From Flavobacteriales bacterium (GTDB lineage Bacteria; Bacteroidota; Bacteroidia; Flavobacteriales_E; Vicingaceae): a stretch of 64,000 bases of DNA. Under the pieces are notes generated by a model. The model made no database searches, was not told the DNA's origin, and saw only the letters and a list, made by a program, of their open reading frames with translations. The stretch lies in NCBI GenBank assembly GCA_026196775.1, contig JAPHUD010000012.1:1-64000 (forward strand), in the 5' to 3' direction. This document shows, in pieces, positions 45,480 to 53,132 of this stretch. Made by a program: the position numbers and the translations under genes. Within the stretch, counting starts at the first letter, position 1. Each line of letters starts with the position of its first letter.

Positions 45480-46091
45480 TCAAATCGAAAAACATTCTTT
45501 ATTCAGCCAAGTTTTCATTAGATCAACCATTTCTTGTTGTAAGGACTGACCTTTATCTTCGTTGTATTTATGTTGTAAATCAATTTTTAGTTTGTCCATA
45601 TCTGCTCCTTTGGCTTTCTCACTTAAAAACCACTCTTGAATTACAGTAGGCCTTGGACCCCAAGTACCTAAAACATTAAGGTTTTCATCTAAAGCAATTA
45701 ATTTAGGAATTGATTTAGATCCATTGGTAAGAAAATTATTCATTACTTCCGGATGTTCATCTCTAAAAATTAAACGAAAAGAAATAGCCGGATTGGCTTC
45801 GGCAATTTTTGCTAAAACAGGAATGTTTTGAGCCGCATCACCACACCACGTTTCTGTTAACACTAACCAAGTCATTTTATCATTTAAACAATCAACTGTT
45901 TCCAATACTTTTTCTGAAGGAGTTGTTGTTTTATAACTTCTTTTTAATCGAGAAAAATTAAGTTTGGTATATTCAACAAGCGCTTCAGATTGGTCTTCTC
46001 CTGAGGTTGATCCTGTTGCTACTTGTTTTTCGTGTAGTTGATAATATTCCTCAAAAGAAATACTTTTGTTGATATGTTCTTGTGTTATCAT
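45480..46091 (-). CDS. Thioredoxin-fold protein with a single active-site cysteine
   Basis: A 203-aa cytoplasmic protein. The thioredoxin fold is shown by WLVLTETWCGDAAQNIPVLAKIA (WC at ~79-80) and the cis-proline loop GSKSIPKLIALDENLNVLGTWG. The usual second cysteine (WCxxC) is replaced by Ala, so it cannot make the intramolecular disulfide. This WCGDA form recurs in Firmicutes and Bacteroidota thioredoxin-like proteins and may act through mixed disulfides or bacillithiol/glutathione. A helical extension of ~65 residues precedes the fold. Single gene, divergent from mnmD. Confidence 0.82.
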   Translation of the reverse strand: MITQEHINKSISFEEYYQLHEKQVATGSTSGEDQSEALVEYTKLNFSRLKRSYKTTTPSEKVLETVDCLNDKMTWLVLTETWCGDAAQNIPVLAKIAEANPAISFRLIFRDEHPEVMNNFLTNGSKSIPKLIALDENLNVLGTWGPRPTVIQEWFLSEKAKGADMDKLKIDLQHKYNEDKGQSLQQEMVDLMKTWLNKECFSI

Positions 46092-46174
46092 AGCATAAAT
46101 TTACATTTGCAAAATTACATGTTATTAAGTGTGAAACTATAATTTATATCATTGTTTAAGTTAAAGATTATTAA

Positions 46175-46837
46175 ATGGAATTAAAAAAAACTGCTGATGG
46201 TTCTCACACTTTATTTGTCCCAGAACTAAACGAGACATATCATTCTATACATGGTGCTATTCAAGAGTCTCAACATGTTTTTATCAAAAATGGTCTGCAT
46301 TATTTTGGTGATAAAAAGACTGTCAATATTTTAGAAATTGGGTTTGGAACAGGATTAAATGCTTTACTAACGTTATTAGCAATAGAAAATTCCTCTCAAA
46401 AGGTTGATTATATTTCTCTAGAAAAATTTCCACTTCCCAATGAGCTTGTTCAACAACTAAACTATCCTACTCAATTAAAACTTGATACAGACCAAAAAAA
46501 ATTATTTAATCATTTATATATTTGTGAATGGAATGCATTAACTCCAATTACTAATAACTTCAATCTATTAAAGATAGATAAAGATTTAGCAGATTTCCAA
46601 TATGAAACAATATTTGATATTGTTTATTTTGATGCTTTTGCTCCCGAAAAACAAGCAGAACTATGGACTGATGAAATTTTTTCGAAAATTTATGACTTTT
46701 TGAAACCAAAAGGAATTTTAGTAACTTATTGCGCTAAAGGAGTGGTAAAAAGAACTATTAAATCTGTTGGTTTTCAATTAGAAACACTACCCGGACCACC
46801 CGGAAAGAGAGAAATGATAAGAGCGATAAAAAACTAA
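46175..46837 (+). CDS. mnmD: tRNA mnm5s2U biosynthesis methyltransferase MnmD
   Basis: A 220-aa methyltransferase lacking the FAD domain of MnmC. N-terminal ADGSHTLFVPELNETYHSIHGA is the standard family opening, followed by the SAM-binding NILEIGFGTGLNALLTLLA (~50-68), VDYISLEKFPLP and DIVYFDAFAPEKQAELW. It adds the last methyl group to the wobble U34 side chain of tRNAs for Lys, Glu and Gln. In Bacteroidota the methyltransferase half (MnmD) often occurs alone, as here. ATG at 46175; divergent from the thioredoxin-like gene. Confidence 0.93.
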   Translation: MELKKTADGSHTLFVPELNETYHSIHGAIQESQHVFIKNGLHYFGDKKTVNILEIGFGTGLNALLTLLAIENSSQKVDYISLEKFPLPNELVQQLNYPTQLKLDTDQKKLFNHLYICEWNALTPITNNFNLLKIDKDLADFQYETIFDIVYFDAFAPEKQAELWTDEIFSKIYDFLKPKGILVTYCAKGVVKRTIKSVGFQLETLPGPPGKREMIRAIKN

Positions 46838-46919
46838 GCTACTCTGCTAATAAACATCTCTTTTATAAATAGTAATTGTTGACTTTTATATTTTTTTGGT
46901 ATCTTAGCCACCCATTTAA

Positions 46920-47960
46920 ATGAAAAAGGTAAATTTCCATAAAATTTTATTCCATGTATTTTTGTTGTTGTTAACAGCTAACTTACATGCTTTTTCTTTT
47001 TCAGAAAAAGGAGATAAAAAAGAAGAACGCACTAAAAAAGATACTGTTTCTGCATTGGTGGTTTCTTCTACTAGTCCTATTTATCCATCTATTTCTGAAC
47101 TTTCAGGCAATCAAATTATTCAACTAATAGATTCTTTGCTGGAATTAGATCAAATTCCTAATGAAATTCTAAAGGAATTAAACGAATATGCGGAAAGCAG
47201 GTTGTTAGAACATGATTACTACAATTCACTCACTTATTTTTATGACGATTCTCCCCTACCTGCCAACTCTGTTTACCAAAAATGGGATACTAAAAACATT
47301 TTTCCTTATGATGAAGCTATTTGTAAAAATGATACTACTACCCTTATCACTTTAACTGATTCTATCAATTTTTGTAATTATCACCCTCCTTTGATTGATC
47401 CAGTAGTTACTTCTAACTTTGGTTGGAGAGATGGCAGAGCTCACAGTGGAATAGATTTAGATTTAGAAGTTTGGGATCCTGTTTATGCTACTTTTGATGG
47501 AATGGTGCGAGTTGCTCTTTACCATCCCGGTTATGGAAGAGTAGTAATCATAAGACATTACAATGGTTTAGAAACCTTGTACGCTCACCTGCACAGATTT
47601 AAAGTTAAAGCCGGAGACATTGTCCAAGCAGGACAAGTAGTCGGGTTAGGTGGTAGTTCTGGAAGATCCTCAGGAAGTCATTTACATTTTGAAGTGCGGT
47701 ATAAGGGAAAAGCCATAAACCCCAAAGCTTTAATTTCTTTTAAAGAAAACAACATTATAAGCAGTTCTGCTGAATTAATTAAACAAAAATATGATTATGT
47801 AGCGCTACCTACCGGAGTGGAATATCACACCATTGAAAGAGGCGATTACATGTATAAAATTGCTGACAGATACGGCTTATCTGTAAATGACCTTTGCGAA
47901 ATGAATGGTATTAAAAGAAACAAATTATTAATAGTAGGTAGAAAACTACGCATCAAGTAA
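46920..47960 (+). CDS. M23 peptidase with LysM domain
   Basis: A 346-aa exported murein hydrolase. Signal peptide ~1-28 (LLTANLHAFS), a helical region (~50-150), an M23 domain with the zinc motif HSGIDLDLE (~174), LYAHLHRF (~222) and SSGSHLHFEVRY (~250-261), and a C-terminal LysM (YHTIERGDYMYKIADRYGLS, ~302-346). All four M23 ligands are present. It should cut or remodel peptidoglycan near its LysM anchor. Its end overlaps the convergent glycosyltransferase gene by 15 bp. Confidence 0.93.
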   Translation: MKKVNFHKILFHVFLLLLTANLHAFSFSEKGDKKEERTKKDTVSALVVSSTSPIYPSISELSGNQIIQLIDSLLELDQIPNEILKELNEYAESRLLEHDYYNSLTYFYDDSPLPANSVYQKWDTKNIFPYDEAICKNDTTTLITLTDSINFCNYHPPLIDPVVTSNFGWRDGRAHSGIDLDLEVWDPVYATFDGMVRVALYHPGYGRVVIIRHYNGLETLYAHLHRFKVKAGDIVQAGQVVGLGGSSGRSSGSHLHFEVRYKGKAINPKALISFKENNIISSSAELIKQKYDYVALPTGVEYHTIERGDYMYKIADRYGLSVNDLCEMNGIKRNKLLIVGRKLRIK

Positions 47961-49073
47961 GGATAACAAAGTTTTCGTCATATTACCCCAAGCATATTTT
48001 TGTTTTTCAATCTCTACTCCTTTTACAAATTCTACTTCTTTATTGTTGGTATAAAAATCTACTATGGCATTGGCAACACTTGCTGCATTAGGTTCAACAA
48101 CATAGCCTACCACATTATTGGGAATCATTTCTTTTAACCCACCAACATCAGTAACCAACATGGGCTTATTAAAATGATATGCAATTTGTGTTACTCCACT
48201 TTGTGTAGCTGTTTTATAAGGTTGCACAACCATATCGGCTGCACAAAAGTAGTACCCTACTTCATTATCTGGAATAAACTTATCTACCAATATTACACTG
48301 TCTTGTAATTGATGTTGTTGAATTAATGTTTCATAAGGCAATTTATCATCATAAAATTCACCTGCAACAATTAATTTTACTTTAGACTTATCTATACGTT
48401 CATCTGCAAAAGCATTGATTAGTGTATCTAACCCTTTGTATTGTCTTATTAACCCAAAAAATAATAAGTAATGATAATCGGTTGATAATCCCAATTCATT
48501 TTGGGCTGTTATTTTGTCTTTTATTGCTCCAAAGTTATCGTACAATGGGTGTGGTGTTAGCTTAGCAGGAGTTGTTGGTGTAAAGGTTTTTAAATCATCC
48601 ATCACTTGTTGAGACATTACTACAAAACCATCTACTTTAGTGGTAAAGTATTTTGTTAAAGCACTATCTCCTATTCTTTTTTCGTGGGGAATAATATTGT
48701 GAGTAATGGCTAAAACTTTAGTGTGACTATTTTTTTTAATCTGTTTAGCTATAGTTCCAAAACAAGGAGCAAAAAACGGCATCCAATAGTTAAAAATAAC
48801 TACATCCGGTTGAGCTTTTCGGAGTTGTTTACCCACTTTTAGCCAATTTAGCGGATCGGTAGAATTAATTTTTCTACTTATTTTTAAATTATTAGGAGCT
48901 ACTGCATCTGAAAATTGTGTTTTGCCAGGAAAAAGAATATTGGGATATTGAGTAGTAAAGGTGATGATTTCAACTTCGTGACCTTCTGATTGGAATTGTT
49001 GAGCCAATCTTTCAGAAAACAAAGCAATACCACCTCTAAATGGGTGTGCAGGGCCTATAATAACAATATTCAT
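47946..49073 (-). CDS. Glycosyltransferase family 4 protein
   Basis: A 375-aa GT-B-fold retaining glycosyltransferase. N-terminal PAHPFRGGIALFSERLAQQF (acceptor domain), the middle LLFFGLIRQYKGLDTLINAF (start of the nucleotide-sugar domain) and C-terminal TATQSGVTQIAYHFNKPM with the acid/GG motif before LVTDVGGLKEMI are seen. It lies 6 bases after the GT2 gene, so the two form an operon for an envelope or capsule glycan. Donor and acceptor are unknown. Confidence 0.88.
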   Translation of the reverse strand: MNIVIIGPAHPFRGGIALFSERLAQQFQSEGHEVEIITFTTQYPNILFPGKTQFSDAVAPNNLKISRKINSTDPLNWLKVGKQLRKAQPDVVIFNYWMPFFAPCFGTIAKQIKKNSHTKVLAITHNIIPHEKRIGDSALTKYFTTKVDGFVVMSQQVMDDLKTFTPTTPAKLTPHPLYDNFGAIKDKITAQNELGLSTDYHYLLFFGLIRQYKGLDTLINAFADERIDKSKVKLIVAGEFYDDKLPYETLIQQHQLQDSVILVDKFIPDNEVGYYFCAADMVVQPYKTATQSGVTQIAYHFNKPMLVTDVGGLKEMIPNNVVGYVVEPNAASVANAIVDFYTNNKEVEFVKGVEIEKQKYAWGNMTKTLLSLLDA

Positions 49074-49079
49074 AGACGA

Positions 49080-50033
49080 TTAAATTTCTTTTTCTATTTG
49101 GTATTTATTTCTGTGTACAGAAGATCTGGAAATCAATTCTCCTAAAAATCCTGAAATAAACAATAAAGAACCTAAAATCATAGATGTAAGTGCTAAATAA
49201 AACTCAGCTCTATCTGCCAGTAGTCTTGCACTGGTATCAATAAAAAGTTTATTTACTCCTAACCAAAGTGAAATTAAAAATCCGATTAAAAACATAAAAG
49301 TTCCTAATGTACCAAACAAGTGCATGGGTCTTTTACTGAACTTAGCCATAAAGGTAATAGACAACAAATCTAAAAAACCATTGATAAAACGTTCGATACC
49401 AAATTTTGTAGTTCCGTATTTTCTTTCTCTGTGTTGTACTACTTTTTCAGTAATTTTTTCAAATCCTGCCCATTTGGCTATAACAGGAATATAACGATGC
49501 ATTTCGCCATACACCTCTATGTTTTTTATTACTTCTTTTTTGTATGCTTTTAATCCACAGTTAAAATCGTGAAGGTTTTTAATGCCCGACATACTTCTGG
49601 TTGCTGCATTAAATAATTTGGTAGGAATAGTTTTGGTTATCGGGTCGTAACGCTTTTTCTTCCATCCGGAAACTAAGTCATAACCCTCTTCTACTATCAT
49701 TTTATATAAATCAGGTAATTCATCAGGACTGTCTTGCAAATCGGCATCCATCGTAAAAACCACATCGCCTTGGGCAGCAGCAAATCCAACATTTAATCCG
49801 GCAGATTTACCATAATTTCTTCTGAATTTAATGGCTTTAATCCTATTATTTTTAGCTTTCAACTCTTCAATAACCTTCCAAGAATTATCCCTGCTACCAT
49901 CATCAACAAAAATAATTTCATAAGAATAATGGTGATGATACAATACATTGTGTATCCACTCAGCTAATTCTGGTAAGGATTCTTCCTCATTATAAAGAGG
50001 AATGACAACTGATATATTTAATGCTTCGTTCAT
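49080..50033 (-). CDS. Glycosyltransferase family 2, polyprenyl-sugar type
   Basis: A 317-aa GT-A enzyme of the DPM1/GtrB/ArnC kind. Starts with ISVVIPLYNEEESLPELAEW, followed by FVDDGSRDNSW, the DxD metal site FTMDADLQDSPDELPDL (~94-110) and HREREYG-like QHRERKYGTTKFGI. Two C-terminal membrane helices (~232-254 and 265-287) anchor it. Such enzymes load a sugar on undecaprenyl phosphate for glycan modification. First gene of a GT2-GT4 operon; a -7 box lies at 50051-50058. Confidence 0.92.
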   Translation of the reverse strand: MNEALNISVVIPLYNEEESLPELAEWIHNVLYHHHYSYEIIFVDDGSRDNSWKVIEELKAKNNRIKAIKFRRNYGKSAGLNVGFAAAQGDVVFTMDADLQDSPDELPDLYKMIVEEGYDLVSGWKKKRYDPITKTIPTKLFNAATRSMSGIKNLHDFNCGLKAYKKEVIKNIEVYGEMHRYIPVIAKWAGFEKITEKVVQHRERKYGTTKFGIERFINGFLDLLSITFMAKFSKRPMHLFGTLGTFMFLIGFLISLWLGVNKLFIDTSARLLADRAEFYLALTSMILGSLLFISGFLGELISRSSVHRNKYQIEKEI

Positions 50034-50050
50034 GGCTATTTCATAAACTT

Positions 50051-50058
50051 CAAAACTA
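50051..50058 (-). promoter_or_regulatory. -7 promoter box of the glycosyltransferase operon
   Basis: CAAAACTA on the plus strand, TAGTTTTG on the minus strand, 18 bases before the ATG at 50033. It is divergent from the SRP RNA promoter. Confidence 0.5.
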
Positions 50059-50104
50059 ATTAATTTTTTTCTTGAATTAATCGGTATGTTTTAAAAGATA
50101 TTTC

Positions 50105-50112
50105 TACTTTTG
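50105..50112 (+). promoter_or_regulatory. -7 promoter box of the SRP RNA gene
   Basis: TACTTTTG, exact TAnnTTTG, three bases before the first paired base of the RNA at 50115. This distance fits a transcript starting at or within the stem. Confidence 0.6.
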
Positions 50113-50114
50113 CG

Positions 50115-50214
50115 GTGGGCAAGTCTTATACGACCAGCTCCTGCTGAACTTCCCCAGGCCGGGAACGGAGCAAGGATAGGTGGTTGAGCGGTGCGATGTA
50201 AGTAGCTTGCCCAC
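50115..50214 (+). ncRNA. ffs: Small signal recognition particle RNA (4.5S type)
   Basis: The 100-base RNA closes with a 9-bp end stem, GTGGGCAAG (50115-50123) with CTTGCCCAC (50206-50214). It contains the conserved apical domain: the left strand CCAGGCCGGGAACGGAGCAA carries the GGAA tetraloop-type region, and AGCAAGGATAGGTGG gives the symmetric and asymmetric loops bound by Ffh. The tail GATGTAAGTAGCTTGCCCAC matches Bacteroidota SRP RNAs as I remember them. Six T residues follow (50215-50220), the terminator. Ffh uses it to deliver membrane proteins co-translationally. Confidence 0.9.
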
Positions 50215-50220
50215 TTTTTT

Positions 50221-50296
50221 CTCCCCAAAAACTTTTTATTTACAATACTTTCAGCCATTAGTGGTGTGAATCTTTATGTTTTGTTTTTTTACATAA
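50221..50296. other. Spacer after the SRP RNA, no gene seen
   Basis: AT-rich DNA between the SRP RNA terminator and the palindromic element; no frame or motif supported. Confidence 0.4.
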
Positions 50297-50361
50297 CCTG
50301 ACTCACCCCCTAGTTATCTTGCGATAACTTCTCCCCCTCTCTTTAAAGAGAGGGGGTCAGG
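50297..50361. repeat. Nested palindromic REP/MITE-like element
   Basis: Outer arms CCTGA (50297-50301) and TCAGG (50357-50361) enclose a hairpin GTTATC-TTGC-GATAAC (50313-50328) and a perfect 24-bp palindrome (50333-50356: CCCCCTCTC, TTTAAA, GAGAGGGGG). The G+C-rich text stands out from its surroundings. This form is known as an intergenic repeat in many Bacteroidota genomes; no transposase is nearby. Confidence 0.65.
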
Positions 50362-50676
50362 GAGAGAGTTTCCATAAAATTTTAATCTCTAAGATTTTTT
50401 TAGGGGTGTGATAGAAAAAAAATCTAGTTGCTAAAATGTCATTATTTAAATTTGTGTTTTAATAACTAACTGAGACTAATTTGCAGTCTAAAAAGCAAGT
50501 TGATTTGTTGAAAAAGAGTATTTCAATAAAAATAGAGACAAAATGTGGGTAGTCTATAAATCATCCAAAACTTTAAAATCTTTTAAAGATGATTAAATTT
50601 AAAAAGATAAAATTAAATTTTTGCCTGAATAAAATTTTTGAATTAAAGTTTGTATTAAAAAAATAATACAATTCAT
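50362..50676. other. Intergenic DNA with no supported gene
   Basis: About 310 AT-rich bases. I see no open frame of note, only A/T-rich tracts and scattered short repeats. It runs up to the terminator at 50677. Confidence 0.4.
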
Positions 50677-50711
50677 ATCAAAGTAACCTCAATTATTGAG
50701 GCTACTTTGAT
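50677..50711 (-). terminator. Terminator of the 50723-53057 operon
   Basis: ATCAAAGTA, one mismatch, CCTCAA (50677-50692) pairs with TTGAGG...TACTTTGAT (to 50711) around a short loop. The strong stem lies 11 bases after the stop of the minus-strand gene at 50723. Confidence 0.7.
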
Positions 50712-50722
50712 TTATTCAAAAC

Positions 50723-51289
50723 TCACTCCATCTCCTTATTCACCAACAACTCATCCAACTGCACATCATGTGCTTCTGTTGGTACTTTTTCTACTTCCTG
50801 AAAAGGATAAAAAATACCTATCTTTTTTGTTTCTTGATGGTTAACAATAAAATTATCGTAATAACCACCTCCATAACCTAATCGGTAATTGTTTTTATCG
50901 AAAGCTAAACCGGGTACAATAATTAAGTCAAAAGCATCATTGTAAACCTTGCCTTCAGCAGGATGAGTAGTTCCAAAAACACCTTTCTCTACTTTATTTA
51001 AGTCCGTTAAGACTAAGTTCTCCAACTTTCTTTTAGGTAGTGTTTTGGGAACAATTACTAAAATATTCTTTTCTAAAAGTGACTTTAGTAAGGGAGAAAT
51101 ATCAATTTCTTTTCCCATGGGTAAATAAGCATGAACTTTTTGATAACCCTTTTCCAAAATAATGTTTTCCAGCTGTTCACAAATCCATTGGTCATACCTG
51201 TTTTTTAACTCTCCATTCGTTTTAGCTCTTCTAACCAACATTTCTTGTCGTAATGCTTTTTTTTGTGCTATAATGTCACTGTTGTCCAT
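50723..51289 (-). CDS. 5-formyltetrahydrofolate cyclo-ligase
   Basis: A 188-aa enzyme that turns 5-formyl-THF into 5,10-methenyl-THF with ATP. Motifs: KKALRQEMLVRR at the N terminus, VHAYLPMGKEIDISPLL (substrate site), DLIIVPGLAFDKNNYRLGYGGGYYDNFI (the YGGGYYD signature). Full length. It begins 1 base after the acyl-CoA ligase stop, so it is downstream in that operon, though the two reactions are unrelated. A terminator follows at 50677-50711. Confidence 0.93.
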   Translation of the reverse strand: MDNSDIIAQKKALRQEMLVRRAKTNGELKNRYDQWICEQLENIILEKGYQKVHAYLPMGKEIDISPLLKSLLEKNILVIVPKTLPKRKLENLVLTDLNKVEKGVFGTTHPAEGKVYNDAFDLIIVPGLAFDKNNYRLGYGGGYYDNFIVNHQETKKIGIFYPFQEVEKVPTEAHDVQLDELLVNKEME

Positions 51290-51290
51290 A

Positions 51291-53057
51291 CTAAACGTAA
51301 ATTTTTTGATACAAGTGATTGTATTTAGCCAAAATATTTTTACGCTTCAATTTTAATGTCGGTGTTAGTTCGCCAGCATCAATAGAAAGTGGTTCGCTAA
51401 GTAATTCAAATCGTTTAATTTTTTCATAGTTAGAGAAGTTTTCATTTAGCTCCTCCACTTCTCTTTCAAAACGTTTTATTACTTGCTCGTTGGTAATCAT
51501 TTCTTCGTTGGTTGTTGCTTTTACATTCTTTCTGTCGCACCATTCCTTAAGAAAAGCAAAATCAGGTTGAATAAGAGCTGAAGCAAACTTCTCTCCTTCT
51601 CCAATTACAATAATTTGCTCTATAAATCTCGATTCTTTAAACTTGTTTTCCATTACCTGAGGAGCAATGTATTTTCCTCCGGAAGTTTTAAATATTTCTT
51701 TTTTTCTATCGGTAATTTTTAAATACTTACCGTCCTCTAACACTCCTATATCTCCTGTATGGAAATAACCTTCACTATCAAAAACTTCTTTGCTTACATC
51801 AGGCAAATTATAATAACCCATCATAATACTTGGTCCTTTTACTATGATTTCACCATCTTCGGCAATTTTAACATCTAAATTGTCTAAGGGTTTTCCTACC
51901 GTTCCTATTTTAGTTCCTTCTTTTAATAAAGAGTTTACCGCTATAACAGGAGAAGTCTCTGTAAGTCCGTAACCTTCTAAAATAGGAATTTGAGCTGCTG
52001 TAAACACTCTAGCTAAACGAGCCTGCAGAGCTGCTCCACCCGAAACGATGGCAACCACATTTCCTCCCAACGCTTCTCTCCACTTACTAAAAATGATTTT
52101 ATTAGCAATTTTCAATCGGAAATTATACCACCAACCTTTATCTTCCATGGGGTCAAACTCCAATCCTAGCTCTAATGCCCAGAAAAACAAGGCTTTTTTA
52201 ATGCCCGATAAATCAGAACCTTTAGCTACAATTTTATCATACACTTTTTCTAACAAACGAGGAACCGTGGCAAACAAATGTGGTTTTACTTCTTTTAAAT
52301 TATCGGCTATGGTTTCTAACGATTCTGCATAATAGATTGAAATCCCTTTGTAAATAAACAAGTAATCTATCATTCGCTCAAAAACATGGCAAAGCGGAAG
52401 AAAGCTCAATACTCTATAGTCTTTCCCTATGGGCAATCTTTCTTCGGAAGCCAATACATTCGCTACCAAATTTTGATGTGAAAGCATTACTCCCTTTGGT
52501 TTTCCGGTTGTTCCTGAAGTATAAATTAATGTTGCTAACTCTTCTTGTTTAATAGCATCTTTTAATGCTTTTATAGAAGACTCATCTCCGTCTTTTCCCA
52601 ATGCTAAAACTTCTTTGTAATTGTTTTTGCCTGCAATTTCATCATAAGTATAAACATGCTTTAATTCAGGTACATTACCTTTAATGTTTTCAATGGATGT
52701 AAGTAATTCTTGGGTAGATACAAAAACAGCTTTCGCTCCACAATCATTCAATATATAAACATAATCTTCTTCTGTAATGTTTGGATAAATAGGCACATTT
52801 ACTACTCCTATTTGTTGAGCTGCTAAATCAGTTAAATGCCACTCTGTTCTGTTATTAGAAATAATGGCAATTCTGTCGCCTTTGTTAATTCCTAATTGTA
52901 ACAAACCTAGACTAAAATATTTACTTTTTTCTACAAATGCCTCTATAGAAAGTGGTTGCCATTTACCGTTCTCTTTTTGAGTAAAAGCATCTGTTCTTGG
53001 TGTGTGTTGTAATTGATAATAATAAAAATCACTAATTGTTTTAACCTGATTTATCAT
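51291..53057 (-). CDS. Long-chain fatty acid-CoA ligase
   Basis: A 588-aa adenylate-forming enzyme. Motifs: ATLIYTSGTTGKPKGVMLSH (A3), SFLPLCHVFERM, GYGLTETSPVIAVN (A5), GYFHTGDIGVLEDGKYLKITDRKKE (A7/A8) and an SAGELTPTLKLKRKNILAKY end. It activates long-chain fatty acids by ATP to acyl-CoA at the inner membrane. The HRTEWHLTD-type N terminus and ~590-aa length fit the FAA1-like long-chain group. It diverges from an RND/MMPL permease gene across 75 bases and leads an operon with the formyl-THF enzyme. Confidence 0.93.
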   Translation of the reverse strand: MINQVKTISDFYYYQLQHTPRTDAFTQKENGKWQPLSIEAFVEKSKYFSLGLLQLGINKGDRIAIISNNRTEWHLTDLAAQQIGVVNVPIYPNITEEDYVYILNDCGAKAVFVSTQELLTSIENIKGNVPELKHVYTYDEIAGKNNYKEVLALGKDGDESSIKALKDAIKQEELATLIYTSGTTGKPKGVMLSHQNLVANVLASEERLPIGKDYRVLSFLPLCHVFERMIDYLFIYKGISIYYAESLETIADNLKEVKPHLFATVPRLLEKVYDKIVAKGSDLSGIKKALFFWALELGLEFDPMEDKGWWYNFRLKIANKIIFSKWREALGGNVVAIVSGGAALQARLARVFTAAQIPILEGYGLTETSPVIAVNSLLKEGTKIGTVGKPLDNLDVKIAEDGEIIVKGPSIMMGYYNLPDVSKEVFDSEGYFHTGDIGVLEDGKYLKITDRKKEIFKTSGGKYIAPQVMENKFKESRFIEQIIVIGEGEKFASALIQPDFAFLKEWCDRKNVKATTNEEMITNEQVIKRFEREVEELNENFSNYEKIKRFELLSEPLSIDAGELTPTLKLKRKNILAKYNHLYQKIYV

Positions 53058-53132
53058 GTTTTCAAAGTTTTAGAAATTGAAGTGCGTAAAGATAAGCTAA
53101 TTAAGTTTTAAAATCAATAGCTCTCAAATCAA

